Shown here: positions 27,691-39,538 of the stretch, in pieces
Numbering within the stretch: position 1 is the stretch's first letter
Layout of the letters: the number at the start of each line of letters is the position of its first letter
Source of the DNA: Sphingobium sp. 15-1
GTDB taxonomy: Bacteria; Pseudomonadota; Alphaproteobacteria; Sphingomonadales; Sphingomonadaceae
Assembly: GCF_013375535.1 (NCBI RefSeq)
Contig: NZ_JABXJG010000001.1
Span: forward strand, 1,054,001 to 1,118,000
Direction of reading: 5' to 3'
DNA: 64,000 nucleotides
Notes under the pieces: generated by a model
What the model saw: only the letters and a program-made list of their open reading frames with translations
What the model was told of the DNA's origin: nothing
Databases searched by the model: none
Position numbers and translations under genes: made by a program

Positions 27691-28191
27691 ATGACCTTTA
27701 CCATCAACGAAATCGCGCTGTTGCTGATCGCGCTGTTCATAGGGCTGCTGCTGGGGCTCATCATGAGCGGGCGGGGCAAATATAAGCGCTATTGGCGTGA
27801 TGAACAGCTCATCCACGCCGAGGCGCTCAAGGACCGGGATGCCCGGCTGAGCGCGGCGCAGGAGCGGATCGCGGAACTGGAGCGCCAGGCGCGTCCGATA
27901 GGTCCGGGCAGCGCCGCGGCTGCTGCGGAGACTGCGCATGGGCGCGACGATTTCGGCCGCATCCGAGGCATCACGCCCCAGGATGAAATCGCGCTCAATC
28001 AGGCGGGCTATCATCGCTATGGCCAGATCGCGGCCATCAGCAGCGAGCAGGAGGCCGCGCTGGAAACCCGATTAGGCCTTCGCCAAGGCGTGATTTCCCG
28101 GGAGGAGTGGCGCGAGCAGGCCCGATTGCTCGATGCCCGTCAGGATCATGAGCATGCGCGCCTATATGCGCAGCGCGCCACGCAGGTCTGA
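27691..28191 (+). CDS. Membrane-anchored protein with coiled coil and HhH-like domain
   Basis: A 166-residue protein: an N-terminal membrane helix (about 7-26, rich in Leu/Ile), a charged coiled segment (about 30-70, KDRDARLSAAQERIAELERQ), an Ala-rich linker and a C-terminal domain DDFGRIRGITPQDEIALNQA resembling the helix-hairpin-helix-like domain often found in alphaproteobacterial NuoE or ribosomal-protein L21 extensions. The frame is open from 27556, but the ATG at 27691 gives the membrane anchor at the N-terminus. Function unknown. Confidence 0.8.
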   Translation: MTFTINEIALLLIALFIGLLLGLIMSGRGKYKRYWRDEQLIHAEALKDRDARLSAAQERIAELERQARPIGPGSAAAAAETAHGRDDFGRIRGITPQDEIALNQAGYHRYGQIAAISSEQEAALETRLGLRQGVISREEWREQARLLDARQDHEHARLYAQRATQV

Positions 28192-28220
28192 AAAATGAAG
28201 GGCGGGATCATCTCCCGCCC
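28191..28220 (-). terminator. ppdK terminator, probably bidirectional
   Basis: GGGCGGGA (28200-28207) and TCCCGCCC (28213-28220) form a hairpin. On the minus strand it is followed by TTCATTTTT, a good U-tract for ppdK. On the plus strand it lies 8 bp after the upstream small gene with a weaker CTCTTCCC tail. Confidence 0.75.
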
Positions 28221-28228
28221 CTCTTCCC

Positions 28229-30907
28229 TTATTTGCGGTTGGCCAGCGCCGCCTGGGCTGCGGCTAGGCGGGCGATCGGCACGCGATAGGGCGAGGCCGA
28301 CACATAATCGAGGCCAGTCTGCTCGCAGAAGGCGATCGACGCCGGATCGCCGCCATGTTCGCCGCAAATGCCGAGCTTGATGCCGTCGCGGGTGGCGCGG
28401 CCGCGTTCGGCCGCCAGTTCGATGAGCTGGCCCACACCCTCCACATCGATGCTGACGAACGGGTCGCGGGCGAAGATGCCCTTGTCGACATATTGCGTCA
28501 GGAAGCGGCCTGCGTCGTCGCGGCTGATGCCGATGGTCGTCTGCGTCAGGTCGTTGGTGCCGAAGGAGAAGAATTCGCCCACTTCCGCGATCTCGCCTGC
28601 CTTCAACGCCGCGCGCGGCAGTTCGATCATTGTGCCGACCAGATAGTCGACGCTGGCGCCCTGCTCCTCGAAAACCTGCTTGGCTACGCTGTCGACGATC
28701 GCCTTCATCAGCTCCAGCTCCTTCTTCGTTGCGACGAGCGGGATCATGATTTCAGGGATCGGCGCTTCGCCCGAACGCTGCTTGATGATCAGCGCGGCTT
28801 CGAAGATGGCGCGGGCCTGCATCTCGTATATTTCAGGGTAGGTGACGCCCAGACGGCAACCACGATGGCCCAGCATCGGATTGAATTCATGCAGTTCGGC
28901 GGCACGGCGCTTGAGCGCCTCCACGCCGACGCCAGCCGCCTTGGCCACTTCCTCGAACTCCGCTTCGCCATGGGGCAGGAATTCGTGCAGCGGCGGGTCG
29001 AGCAGACGGATGGTGACGGGCAGGCCCGCCATCACCATGAATATCTGCGCAAAGTCGTCGCGCTGCTCAGGGAGCAGCTTGTCGAGCGCCACGCGACGGC
29101 CCTTTTCGCTGTCCGCGAGGATCATCTCACGAACGGCGGTGATGCGGGCGGCGTCGAAGAACATATGCTCGGTGCGACAAAGGCCCACGCCTTCCGCGCC
29201 GAAATCGCGGGCGGTCTGGCAGTCCAACGGGGTTTCGGCATTGGCGCGGACCTTGAGGCGGCGAACCTTGTCGGCCCAACCCATCAGCACGCCGAAGTCG
29301 CCTGCCAGTTCAGGCTGCACGGTCGGCACTTCGCCCGCCATCACCTCGCCGGTGGCGCCGTCAATGGTGAGGATGTCGCCTTCCTTGAGGATGCGGTCGC
29401 CAATCCGCAGCGTCTTGTTGGCATTGTCGATCGACAGGCTACCCGCGCCGGAGACGCAGGGACGGCCCATGCCGCGAGCGACCACAGCCGCGTGGCTGGT
29501 CATGCCGCCGCGTGCGGTCAGGATGCCCTTGGCCGCGTGCATGCCGTGAATGTCTTCAGGGCTGGTTTCGACGCGAACGAGGATGACCGAATCGCCCAGC
29601 TCATTGCGGCGCTCGGCGGTGTCGGCGTCGAACACGATCGCGCCCGAAGCCGCGCCCGGCGAAGCGGGCAGGCCCTTGGTCAGCACGTCGCGGGGCGCCT
29701 TGGGATCGAGCGTCGGGTGCAGAAGCTGGTCGAGCGCGGCGGGATCGACGCGGGCGACGGCTTCTTCCTCGGTGATGAGGCCTTCATTCGCCATGTCGAC
29801 CGCGATCTTGAGCGCCGCCTTGGCGGTGCGCTTGCCCGAGCGGGTCTGGAGCATCCAAAGCTTGCCCTGCTGGACCGTGAACTCGATGTCCTGCATGTCG
29901 CGATAGTGCTTTTCGAGGATTTCGAACACCCGCGCCAGTTCGGCATAGGTTTCCGGCATCGCCTCTTCCATCGACAGCGGCTTGGCCCCTGCCCGCTCGC
30001 GTGCTGCAAGCGTCAGATATTGCGGTGTGCGGATACCCGCCACCACGTCCTCGCCCTGGGCGTTGATCAGATATTCGCCATAATAGGCATTTTCGCCGGT
30101 CGCGGGGTCGCGGGTAAATGCAACGCCGGTAGCCGAGGTGTCGCCCATATTGCCGAACACCATCGCCTGCACGTTGACGGCAGTGCCCCAATCGTGCGGG
30201 ATCGAGTTCAGGCGGCGATAGACCTTGGCGCGGTCAGCCTGCCAGCTACCAAACACAGCGCTGATCGCGCCCCAGAGCTGATCGTTCACATCCTGCGGGA
30301 AAGGCTTGTTCCAAAGCTTTGAAACCAGCGCCTTATATTCACTGACGAGCGCCTTCCAGTCGTCGGCGGTCATTTCCGTGTCGAGCGTGTAGCCCTGGTC
30401 TTCCTTGGCGATCTCCAGGGCTTCCTCGAAGGCGCCGTGGTCGAGTTCCAGCACCACGTCGGAATACATCTGGATGAAGCGGCGATAGCTGTCCCAGGCG
30501 AAACGTTCGTCGCCGGACGTCGCAGCCAGGCCCAGCACGGTTTCGTCGTTGAGGCCGAGGTTCAACACCGTGTCCATCATGCCGGGCATCGAAATGCGCG
30601 CGCCAGAGCGGACAGAGACCAGCAGCGGGTCGGCCTTGTCACCGAATTTCTTTCCGGTGACGCCCTCGATATGGGCGATGCCGTTGGCGACTTCCGCCTT
30701 CAGGCTCTCCGGATAGACGCCGCCGTCCTGATAATAGCGCGTACACATCTCGGTCGTGATGGTGAAACCCGGAGGCACCGGCAGGCCGATGGCCGCCATG
30801 CCGTCCAGATTGGCGCCCTTGCCGCCCAGAAGATTCTTGTTGCCCTTGCCCCCATCATCGACGCCGCCGCCGAAACGATAGACATAACGGGTCGCGGTCG
30901 TGCTCAT
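28229..30907 (-). CDS. ppdK: Pyruvate, phosphate dikinase
   Basis: An 892-residue enzyme interconverting pyruvate + ATP + Pi and PEP + AMP + PPi. The nucleotide-binding domain begins YVYRFGGGVDDGG and KNLLGGKGANL. The swivelling phosphohistidine domain has GGMTSHAAVVARGMG, with catalytic His472. The PEP-binding barrel has GICGEHGGDPAS near the C-terminus. The ATG at 30907 follows GAAGAGG at a good distance; an in-frame ATG at 30931 is less likely. It can feed gluconeogenesis or work reversibly in glycolysis with PPi. Monocistronic. Confidence 0.97.
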   Translation of the reverse strand: MSTTATRYVYRFGGGVDDGGKGNKNLLGGKGANLDGMAAIGLPVPPGFTITTEMCTRYYQDGGVYPESLKAEVANGIAHIEGVTGKKFGDKADPLLVSVRSGARISMPGMMDTVLNLGLNDETVLGLAATSGDERFAWDSYRRFIQMYSDVVLELDHGAFEEALEIAKEDQGYTLDTEMTADDWKALVSEYKALVSKLWNKPFPQDVNDQLWGAISAVFGSWQADRAKVYRRLNSIPHDWGTAVNVQAMVFGNMGDTSATGVAFTRDPATGENAYYGEYLINAQGEDVVAGIRTPQYLTLAARERAGAKPLSMEEAMPETYAELARVFEILEKHYRDMQDIEFTVQQGKLWMLQTRSGKRTAKAALKIAVDMANEGLITEEEAVARVDPAALDQLLHPTLDPKAPRDVLTKGLPASPGAASGAIVFDADTAERRNELGDSVILVRVETSPEDIHGMHAAKGILTARGGMTSHAAVVARGMGRPCVSGAGSLSIDNANKTLRIGDRILKEGDILTIDGATGEVMAGEVPTVQPELAGDFGVLMGWADKVRRLKVRANAETPLDCQTARDFGAEGVGLCRTEHMFFDAARITAVREMILADSEKGRRVALDKLLPEQRDDFAQIFMVMAGLPVTIRLLDPPLHEFLPHGEAEFEEVAKAAGVGVEALKRRAAELHEFNPMLGHRGCRLGVTYPEIYEMQARAIFEAALIIKQRSGEAPIPEIMIPLVATKKELELMKAIVDSVAKQVFEEQGASVDYLVGTMIELPRAALKAGEIAEVGEFFSFGTNDLTQTTIGISRDDAGRFLTQYVDKGIFARDPFVSIDVEGVGQLIELAAERGRATRDGIKLGICGEHGGDPASIAFCEQTGLDYVSASPYRVPIARLAAAQAALANRK

Positions 30908-31075
30908 GCTGGCCTCTTCCATTGTCAACATAATCGCGGCTCTCCTGCACTGATTGCCGTGTATTTGTGCGTTGCAACAAAACTTTAAAACAGGGGAGCG
31001 ATAAACGCACCTGCTTTTACGATAATTGCTCTCTCACTTCACTGATTTTCCCGCTTGAGCGGGTATCTTTCGGTA

Positions 31076-33172
31076 TTAACCCGTAATTTTTGAGAAATCC
31101 GCGACCGCATGCACAGCGTCCCGTACCCGCGCAAGCAGCGCGAGGCGAGTGGAACGCTTTGCCGGATCGGTATCGTTGACAGTGACGCTTTCGAAAAAGG
31201 CGTCGATCGGTGCGCGCAATGTTGCGAGTGCGGCCATCGCGCCCTCGAAATCCTCCGCCGCGACGGAAGCGGCAGCGCGAGGCTCGGCGGCATCGAGCGC
31301 GGCGATGAGGTCGGCCTCCGCCTGTTCGGGGGCGTAGGTCAATTCGACCTTCTCAGCGGTTTCGACGCCTTCCTTTTTGAGGATGTTGGCGGCGCGCTTG
31401 TAACCGGCGAGCAGGTTCGTGCCGTCATCGGTGACAATGAAGGACTGGAGCGCCTTCACGCGGGCGAGCAGGCGGACGAGATTGTCCTCTCCGCCGAGCG
31501 CGAACACTGCGTCTATCAGATCGTGACGGACGCCTGCTTCCTTCTGCTGGACCTTTAGGCGATCTGCGAAGAAGTCGAGGAGATTGTCTGCCGACCTATG
31601 CAATTTGCCTAGCACCTCATCAGGTTCTCCACCGAACCGAGTGCGCGAGAAGTGGTTATCCACCGTGGCTACACTTAGAACTTCTCGTAGTGACAGATTG
31701 AGTTCGTTGCGAACGATCAGTTCGATAATCCCAAGTGCGGCTCTCCGGAGCGCGAAGGGATCTTTCGATCCGGTCGGCGGCAGGTCTATCGCAAAGAAGC
31801 TGCCCAATGTATCGAGCTTATCTGCCAACGAAACGGCGACAGTAACCGGAGCGCTTGGCACTTCGTCCCCCTGCCCGACCGGCTTGTAGTGATCGCGGAC
31901 GGCATCTACCACGGCATCGGACAGCACTTCGGCGCGGGCATAATAGCCGCCCATAACGCCCTGAAGCTCAGGGAACTCGCCCACCATTTCCGTAACGAGG
32001 TCGGCCTTGGCGAGGCGCGCTGCCTGTTCGGCCTGGTCGGCGTCGGCGCCCTTGACTACGCCTTCTTCGACCAGCCAGCGGGACAGTTTCGCGACACGCT
32101 CCGCCTTGTCGGCAACGGTGCCGAGCTTTTCGTGGAAGGTGATGCGCTCCAGCTTCTTCGCGTGATCCTCAAGCTTCGTCTTGCGGTCCTGCTCCCAAAA
32201 GAAGCGGGCGTCCGACAGGCGCGCGGCGAGAACCTTGCGGTTGCCCGCGATGATCGCCGCGCCGCCATCCTTCGCTTCGATATTGGCGGTGCAGATGAAG
32301 GCCGGGGCCAGCTTGCCGCCAGCGTCGCGCAGAACGAAATATTTCTGGTTGATACGAAGGGTTAGCTGAATGACTTCAGGCGGAACCTCAAGAAAGGTCG
32401 GGTCGAAATCGCCCAGCAGCGGCACCGGCCATTCGGTCAGGCCCGCATTTTCCGAGACAAGGCCCTTATCCTCGATCACCGTATAGCCATGGGCGGCGGC
32501 AGCTTCCGCAGCCTTGGCCTCGATGATCGACTGGCGCTCCTGATGGCTGACGATCACATGGCAGGCGCGCAGCTTCTCCACATAGTCGTGGGCGTTGCCG
32601 ATGGTGATCTCACCGGGATGATGGAAGCGGTGGCCAAGCGTGGCATAGCCGGATTTGACGCCTTCAACCTCGATGTCGACCAGATCGTCGCCCCAGATCG
32701 CGATGATACCTTGCAGCGGGCGGACCCAGCGAAGGCTTTCCGTGGTCTGCGACGCCGCGCCCCAACGCATGGACTTGGGCCAGGGGAAGGCGCGGATGAC
32801 GGTGGGCACGGCTTCAGCCAGTACCTGCGCCGTAGCACGGCCGGGCTTGTTGACGACCGCGAACCAGACGCCGTCGCGGTCCTCAAGCTGGTCCTGCGTC
32901 AAGCCCGTCTTGCGGAGGAAGCCTTCCAGCGCCTGAGCCGGAGCAGACGTGCGCGGGCCTTTATACTCCTCGCTGACAGCAGCCGTTTCGAGCGGCAGGC
33001 CCTTCGCGATCAACGCCAGACGGCGCGGCGTGACGAAGCTGTCGATGCTTTCCGGCTTAAGACCAGCCTTCGCCAGTTCCTCCGTAAAGAGGCGGGCGAG
33101 GTCTTCCGACGCCTTCAATTGCATGCGCGCCGGGATTTCCTCGCAGCGCAGTTCGAGCAGGAAATCGGTCAT
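31076..33172 (-). CDS. glyS: Glycyl-tRNA synthetase beta subunit
   Basis: A 698-residue beta subunit of the alpha2-beta2 bacterial GlyRS. It starts [18 protein letters not shown], the diagnostic N-terminus, and contains the HD-like core and a C-terminal anticodon-binding DALR-type region. The start codon overlaps the glyQ stop (TGATG at 33170-33174), so the subunits are translationally coupled. The open frame reaches 33202, but the family start is at 33172. A T-less hairpin (CCCGCT/AGCGGG near 31048-31061) lies just downstream. Confidence 0.97.
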   Translation of the reverse strand: MTDFLLELRCEEIPARMQLKASEDLARLFTEELAKAGLKPESIDSFVTPRRLALIAKGLPLETAAVSEEYKGPRTSAPAQALEGFLRKTGLTQDQLEDRDGVWFAVVNKPGRATAQVLAEAVPTVIRAFPWPKSMRWGAASQTTESLRWVRPLQGIIAIWGDDLVDIEVEGVKSGYATLGHRFHHPGEITIGNAHDYVEKLRACHVIVSHQERQSIIEAKAAEAAAAHGYTVIEDKGLVSENAGLTEWPVPLLGDFDPTFLEVPPEVIQLTLRINQKYFVLRDAGGKLAPAFICTANIEAKDGGAAIIAGNRKVLAARLSDARFFWEQDRKTKLEDHAKKLERITFHEKLGTVADKAERVAKLSRWLVEEGVVKGADADQAEQAARLAKADLVTEMVGEFPELQGVMGGYYARAEVLSDAVVDAVRDHYKPVGQGDEVPSAPVTVAVSLADKLDTLGSFFAIDLPPTGSKDPFALRRAALGIIELIVRNELNLSLREVLSVATVDNHFSRTRFGGEPDEVLGKLHRSADNLLDFFADRLKVQQKEAGVRHDLIDAVFALGGEDNLVRLLARVKALQSFIVTDDGTNLLAGYKRAANILKKEGVETAEKVELTYAPEQAEADLIAALDAAEPRAAASVAAEDFEGAMAALATLRAPIDAFFESVTVNDTDPAKRSTRLALLARVRDAVHAVADFSKITG

Positions 33173-34044
33173 CACGCGGCCCACCCGTTCACTTCCATCC
33201 ACTTTTCGCAGGCGCCCTTGGCGAGATCGCGCACACGGCCGATATAGCTGGCGCGTTCCTGCACCGAAATGACGCCGCGCGCTTGCAGCAGGTTGAACAC
33301 ATGGCTCGCCTTGATCGCCTGGTCATAAGCGGCGAGCGGAACCCCCGCCTCCAGCGACGCCTTGCACTCCGCCTCTGCATCCTTGAACCAGCGGAACAGC
33401 TTTTCGGTGTCCGCGATCTCGAAGTTCCACTTCGACATCTGCCGCTCATTTTCAAGGAACACGTCGCCATAGGTGACGCCGGCATCGTTGAATTTCAGGT
33501 CGTAGACGCTGTCGACGCCCTGAATATACATGGCGAGGCGTTCCAGGCCGTAGGTCAGTTCGCCCGCCACCGGCTTGCAGTCGAAGCCGCCCATTTGCTG
33601 GAAATAGGTGAACTGGGTGACCTCCATACCGTCGCACCAGACTTCCCAGCCCAGGCCCCAGGCGCCCAGCGTCGGGCTTTCCCAGTCGTCCTCGACGAAG
33701 CGGATGTCATGGACCAGCGGATCGATGCCGATCTCCACCAGCGAACCCAGATAGAGTTCCTGGAGGTTCGCCGGGCTCGGCTTCATGATCACCTGATATT
33801 GGTAATAATGCTGGAGCCGGTTGGGATTTTCACCATAGCGGCCATCCGTAGGCCGGCGGCTGGGCTGGATATAGGCGGCGTTCCAGGCATTCGGGCCAAG
33901 GCTGCGCAGCGTCGTCGCCGGGTGGAAGGTGCCCGCGCCCACTTCCATGTCATAGGGTTGCAGGATCACGCAGCCTTGGCGACCCCAATAGGCATGGAGC
34001 GTCAGGATCAGATCCTGAAAGGAGAGCGCTTTGCTTGTCGCCAC
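33172..34044 (-). CDS. glyQ: Glycyl-tRNA synthetase alpha subunit
   Basis: A 290-residue class II catalytic subunit. The GTG start at 34044 is preceded by GGGGA seven bases upstream and gives the standard N-terminus [36 protein letters not shown] and the [20 protein letters not shown] motifs are unmistakable. The frame is open to 34251, which overlaps the divergent gumN-like gene, so that longer version is rejected. It works with GlyS. Confidence 0.97.
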   Translation of the reverse strand: MATSKALSFQDLILTLHAYWGRQGCVILQPYDMEVGAGTFHPATTLRSLGPNAWNAAYIQPSRRPTDGRYGENPNRLQHYYQYQVIMKPSPANLQELYLGSLVEIGIDPLVHDIRFVEDDWESPTLGAWGLGWEVWCDGMEVTQFTYFQQMGGFDCKPVAGELTYGLERLAMYIQGVDSVYDLKFNDAGVTYGDVFLENERQMSKWNFEIADTEKLFRWFKDAEAECKASLEAGVPLAAYDQAIKASHVFNLLQARGVISVQERASYIGRVRDLAKGACEKWMEVNGWAA

Positions 34045-34220
34045 GGATGGTCCCCAGAAATCACGGCTCGAAAAATGACGGTTCGATTGCGGCGCGCCTT
34101 GGCGCAGCGAGGGCGCAGGGTCAAGGAAAAGAGGGCGGGAAGAAGGGTAAATCCGCTTGCTCTGTCGCCTTGGGAAACGCATGGATGGGGCAAGATCGAT
34201 CAGATGGACGTAAAAACCGC

Positions 34221-35135
34221 ATGAAATGGCCCAATTTCCAATGGCTGGCACCCGCCATGATGTTGCTTGGCGGATGCGCGCTGGAGCGGCCCGCCATCGC
34301 TCGCGATACGGCGGCGCGCTCGACCTATGTGACGCCCGCGCTGTGGACGGTGAAGGATGCCGACACCACCATCTATCTGTTCGGCACGGTCCATGTGATG
34401 AAGCCGGGGGTCGACTGGTATAAGGGCGGGGTCAAATCGGCCTTCGAACGATCGGACGAGCTGGTGCTGGAAATCGTCGAACCGGAAGACCCCGGCGCCC
34501 TGGCTTCCACCATGGCGGGGGCGGCGCTGGCGCGGGACGGGGTGAAGCTGTCGGACCGGCTGGGCGCGGAGGAACGCAACAAATATCTGGCGGCGATGAC
34601 GGCCAATGGCCTGCCCTGGCAGAGTTTCGAGATGTTCAACCCCTGGATGGCGGGCATGGCATTGTCGGTGCAGCCGCTGGAGAAGCTGGGGTACAAGTCC
34701 AGCCTCGGCGCGGAGAAGGTGCTGACGGCGGCGGCCAGCGCTTCGGGCAAGAAGGTCGGCGCGCTGGAGACGGTCGAGCAGCAGCTCGGCTATTTCGCGG
34801 GCCTGCCGATGGAGCAGCAGGTGAAGTTCCTGACCGCGACCGTAGAGGGCTTGCCCGACATGGACAGGGAATTCGCCAGCCTGGTCGCCCACTGGCAGGG
34901 CGGGGAACCGGAGAAGCTGGCGGTCGAAATGAACGAATCGCTGGAGGCGACGCCGGAACTGGCGAAGGTGCTGCTGATTCAGCGCAACGCCAATTGGGCG
35001 AAGTGGATCAAGCAGCGGCTCGACCAGCCCGGTACGGTGTTCATCGCCGTGGGCGCCGGGCATCTGGCGGGCAAGGGCAGCGTGCAGGATCAGTTGAAGG
35101 CGCTGGGAGTCCCCTCGGAGCGGGTGAAGCAATAG
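34221..35135 (+). CDS. TraB/GumN family lipoprotein (first of two)
   Basis: A 304-residue secreted protein with lipobox LLGGC near residue 19. Family motifs are [11 protein letters not shown] near the start of the domain, [14 protein letters not shown] in the middle and [13 protein letters not shown] near the C-terminus, where the GxxH pairs are thought to bind metal. TraB/GumN proteins are proposed metalloproteases; the role here is unknown. It is followed 1 bp later by a paralogue, which indicates tandem duplication. Pairwise similarity is clear but low. Confidence 0.9.
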   Translation: MKWPNFQWLAPAMMLLGGCALERPAIARDTAARSTYVTPALWTVKDADTTIYLFGTVHVMKPGVDWYKGGVKSAFERSDELVLEIVEPEDPGALASTMAGAALARDGVKLSDRLGAEERNKYLAAMTANGLPWQSFEMFNPWMAGMALSVQPLEKLGYKSSLGAEKVLTAAASASGKKVGALETVEQQLGYFAGLPMEQQVKFLTATVEGLPDMDREFASLVAHWQGGEPEKLAVEMNESLEATPELAKVLLIQRNANWAKWIKQRLDQPGTVFIAVGAGHLAGKGSVQDQLKALGVPSERVKQ

Positions 35136-35136
35136 G

Positions 35137-36021
35137 ATGATGCGTCGGTTGGTCTGCTGGCTGGGGCTGGCGGCCTTCTTGCTGTTGGCCGCTTGCGGGG
35201 ACAGGCCCCCTGCCCCGCCGCCGGGCGGCGGGCCTGCGCTGTGGCGGGTCGAGGGCAAGAGTGTGGATGGCTGGCTGTTCGGGACCATCCATGTGCTGCC
35301 CGATAATGTGCAATGGCAGACGGGACCGATCAGGGACGCCATGGCGCGCGCCGACCGGTTGGTGCTGGAATCCGCGGAAATCCAGGACCAGGCCCGGACG
35401 CTGGCGCAGTTCGAGAAAATGGGGCGGAGTCCGGGGCTTCCGCCGCTGGAGGCGCGAGTGCCGGGCGAGGACAGGGCCGCGCTGGAGGCGATCGCCAGCG
35501 ATGGCGGCGTCGATGTGCGGATGCTCTCCGGCTATGAGAGCTGGGCGGCGGCGATGCTGCTCTCCGCCGCAGCGCAGCAGGCGTTGCACGTCAGCCAGGA
35601 TAATGGCGTCGAACCGGCCCTGATCGCCGCGTTCAGGGATGCCCGGAAACCGATCGGCGGGCTGGAGACGGTGGAGCGGCAGTTCCGGGCCTTCGATACC
35701 TTGCCTGACGCCGCGCAGCAGCGATTGCTGGTCGATACGGTGCGCGAGGCCAAGGATATGCGGACGCTCTACGACCGCATCCTGCAGGCGTGGATCAAGG
35801 GCGACATCGCCACCCTGGCGCGCGAGGATCAGATCGGTGAGGAACCCGATCCGGCGGTCGAGCGGGCCGTGCTGGCCGACCGCAACCGGGATTGGGTGAA
35901 GGCGGTGGAGACGCTCAAAGGGCGGCCATTCATCGCCGTGGGCGCAGGGCATCTGGCGGGCAAGGGCAATCTGGTCGAACTGCTGCAGGCCAACGGATAT
36001 AAGGTGACGCGGGTGCAATAG
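35137..36021 (+). CDS. TraB/GumN family lipoprotein (second of two)
   Basis: A 294-residue paralogue of the preceding gene, with lipobox LLAAC at about residue 19 and a proline-rich linker (RPPAPPPGGG). Shared blocks are WLFGTIHVLPDNVQW, GGLETVERQFRAFDTLP and [19 protein letters not shown]. It begins one base after the previous stop, so the two are co-transcribed. Function unknown, probably an envelope-located metal-dependent hydrolase. Confidence 0.9.
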   Translation: MMRRLVCWLGLAAFLLLAACGDRPPAPPPGGGPALWRVEGKSVDGWLFGTIHVLPDNVQWQTGPIRDAMARADRLVLESAEIQDQARTLAQFEKMGRSPGLPPLEARVPGEDRAALEAIASDGGVDVRMLSGYESWAAAMLLSAAAQQALHVSQDNGVEPALIAAFRDARKPIGGLETVERQFRAFDTLPDAAQQRLLVDTVREAKDMRTLYDRILQAWIKGDIATLAREDQIGEEPDPAVERAVLADRNRDWVKAVETLKGRPFIAVGAGHLAGKGNLVELLQANGYKVTRVQ

Positions 36022-36131
36022 GGCGCGCCCCTTGCTTTCCCGCGCTTTTCTGTTATTGGGCGCCGGTCCCGGCATGGTCATCCCTGGAGGCGTGACGGGC
36101 ACCTACATCAATTTGCTTTTGGAGACACGCA

Positions 36132-36746
36132 ATGAGCGAGCAGCTTACGCTGTCGGCAGAGGCACGCGATCGGGCAGGCAAGGGAGCCTCCCGCGCTCTC
36201 CGCCGTGAGGGCCGCGTACCCGCCGTCATCTATGGTAACAATGAAGAACCGCAGTCGATCCACGTCGAGGAAAAGCTCCTGGGCAAGCTGCTCGGCACCG
36301 GCCATTTCTTCAATTCGGTCGTCTTCGTCGAAGTCGGCGGCAAGAAGGTCCGCACCTTGCCCAAGGATGTGGCTTTCCACCCCGTGACCGACCGTCCGCT
36401 GCACGCTGACTTCCTGCGCGTTTCGGAACATGCCACCGTCCACGTCAACGTGCCGGTTGTCTTCAAGAATGAAGATGCCTCGCCGGGCATCAAGAAGGGC
36501 GGCGTCCTGAACATCGTCGCGCATGAAGTCGAACTGATCGTCGATGCGGCCGAGATTCCGGACGACGTCGTGGTCGATCTGACCGGCCTGGACGTGGGCG
36601 AATCGATCCACATCAATGCCGTGAAGCTGCCCAGGGGCGCCAAGGCCGCGCATGACGAGACCGACTTCACCGTCGCGACCATCGTTGCGCCCTCGGCCCT
36701 GAAGAGCGCTGAAGGCGACAACGAAACCCCGGCCGAAGGCGAATAA
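36132..36746 (+). CDS. rplY: 50S ribosomal protein L25/general stress protein Ctc
   Basis: A 204-residue, long-form (Ctc-type) L25. The N-terminal 5S rRNA-binding barrel (residues 1-95) starts [20 protein letters not shown], and a C-terminal beta-rich TL5 domain follows. It has an Ala/Glu-rich acidic tail. A GGAG precedes the ATG. It pairs with pth downstream, the standard bacterial order, with a terminator hairpin in between. Confidence 0.97.
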   Translation: MSEQLTLSAEARDRAGKGASRALRREGRVPAVIYGNNEEPQSIHVEEKLLGKLLGTGHFFNSVVFVEVGGKKVRTLPKDVAFHPVTDRPLHADFLRVSEHATVHVNVPVVFKNEDASPGIKKGGVLNIVAHEVELIVDAAEIPDDVVVDLTGLDVGESIHINAVKLPRGAKAAHDETDFTVATIVAPSALKSAEGDNETPAEGE

Positions 36747-36783
36747 GCCTTTTCCGGTCAGCCCTTTCCGGGCTGGAAATTCC

Positions 36784-36818
36784 GATCCCGCTCGCCTACC
36801 CGGCGGGCGGGATTTTTC
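36784..36818 (+). terminator. rplY terminator
   Basis: GATCCCGCTCGCC and GGCGGGCGGGAT pair around TACC and are followed by TTTTT (36813-36817). It lies between rplY and pth, so pth may be expressed by read-through or its own promoter. A second imperfect hairpin (AGCCC/GGGCT with flanking TTTCC/GGAAA, 36750-36779) precedes it. Confidence 0.75.
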
Positions 36819-36836
36819 TTTGCAAGGTGAGGCGCG

Positions 36837-37406
36837 ATGCAGATCTGGGTGGGCCTTGGCAATCCGGGCACCCAATATGCGATGAACCGGCATAATGTCG
36901 GCTTCATGGCCGTGGACGTCATCGCGGACATGCACCGCTTCTCTCCGCCCAAGAAGCAGTTCCAGGGCTGGGTGCAGGAAGGCCGCATCGGGCCGGAGAA
37001 GATCATCCTGATCAAGCCCGCGACCTTCATGAACGAGAGCGGACGATCGGTCGGTGAAGCCATGCGCTTCTACAAGCTGGCGCCCGAGGATGTGACCGTC
37101 TTTCATGACGAGCTCGACCTTGCGCCGATGAAGGTGAAGGTGAAGCGCGGGGGCGGCAATGCGGGGCATAACGGCCTGCGCTCGACCGACGCGCATATCG
37201 GGGCGGATTTTCGCCGGATCAGGATCGGCATCGGGCATCCGGGGCATAAGGACCGGGTGCATGGCTATGTGCTTGGCAATTATCACAAGAGCGAGACCGA
37301 CGCGCTGGCCGACATGCTGGGCGCGATTGGAGCCGAAGCGGAATGGCTGGCCAAGGGGGACGATGCGCGGTTCATGAATGAGGTGGCGCTGCGGCTGGCG
37401 GATTAG
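36837..37406 (+). CDS. pth: Peptidyl-tRNA hydrolase
   Basis: A 189-residue enzyme that releases peptides from stalled peptidyl-tRNA. The N-terminus is MQIWVGLGNPGTQYAMNRHN, with catalytic His19 and the substrate Asn nearby. ATFMNESG and FHDELDLAP carry the other active-site residues, and GGNAGHNGLRS is conserved. Length is standard. The ATG lies 10 bases after AAGGTGA. Confidence 0.97.
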   Translation: MQIWVGLGNPGTQYAMNRHNVGFMAVDVIADMHRFSPPKKQFQGWVQEGRIGPEKIILIKPATFMNESGRSVGEAMRFYKLAPEDVTVFHDELDLAPMKVKVKRGGGNAGHNGLRSTDAHIGADFRRIRIGIGHPGHKDRVHGYVLGNYHKSETDALADMLGAIGAEAEWLAKGDDARFMNEVALRLAD

Positions 37407-37443
37407 AGATATTGGGTTTTTGGCCAATAGCTGCCATTAGGCG

Positions 37444-37539
37444 CGCCGTGTTCCTGCGAAGGCAGGAACCCAGTTCAGACGATGCGATGATACACGGAAG
37501 GCGGAACTGGGCTCCTGCCTTCGCAGGAGCACGGTGTAC
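37444..37539. repeat. Dispersed palindromic repeat, copy 2
   Basis: The arms TTCCTGCGAAGGCAGGAACC and GGCTCCTGCCTTCGCAGGAG flank a variable 25-bp centre. It is close to copy 1 in both arms and sits in the 310-bp pth-pgm gap. Apart from this element I see no gene in 37407-37716. Confidence 0.85.
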
Positions 37540-37644
37540 TTCAAGGAAAGCTGGTGATCCGCCTCCCACATAAGACGCCGGCACCTCTGCACGACAGGCG
37601 AGAATGCGCGTTCGTCCGCCCTGCCCTCGCGGCGAAGCGGGTAA

Positions 37645-39345
<1,701 letters not shown>

Positions 39346-39435
39346 CGCCAGTCGCCAACGCTTACCTTTGGGAAATCGGAGGGAAATGATGGCGCGCTAA
39401 AGCAGTGCCTGATTGACGTTCCGGTGGAGTGCGGA

Positions 39436-39538
39436 GATCCCGTCTTCGTCACCCCGGACTTGATCCGGGGTCCCACTGATCTTCGCGCTTCTAGCATCAG
39501 GAAGCGGGACCCCGGGTCAAGCCCGGGGTGACGGGATC
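39436..39538. repeat. Dispersed palindromic repeat of a second family
   Basis: A long imperfect inverted repeat: GATCCCGTC at the left end and GACGGGATC at the right, with internal arms CACCCCGGACTTGATCCGGG and GACCCCGGGTCAAGCCCGGG. It fills most of the pgm-DUF2490 gap. I recognise the CCCGGACTTGATCCGGG unit as widespread in alphaproteobacterial intergenic DNA. Confidence 0.75.

Noticed and set aside
28355..30322. A 655-codon plus-strand frame opposite ppdK
   Set aside because: It is antisense to a conserved PPDK with all catalytic motifs; its His/Arg/Gly-rich composition marks a shadow.
31040..31070. Hairpin CCCGCT/AGCGGG after glyS as an intrinsic terminator
   Set aside because: On the glyS strand it is followed by AAAATC and not by a T-run, so termination there is not supported.
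34200..36102. Long minus-strand frames opposite the two TraB/GumN genes
   Set aside because: They lie opposite conserved lipoprotein genes with signal peptides and family motifs; no independent support.
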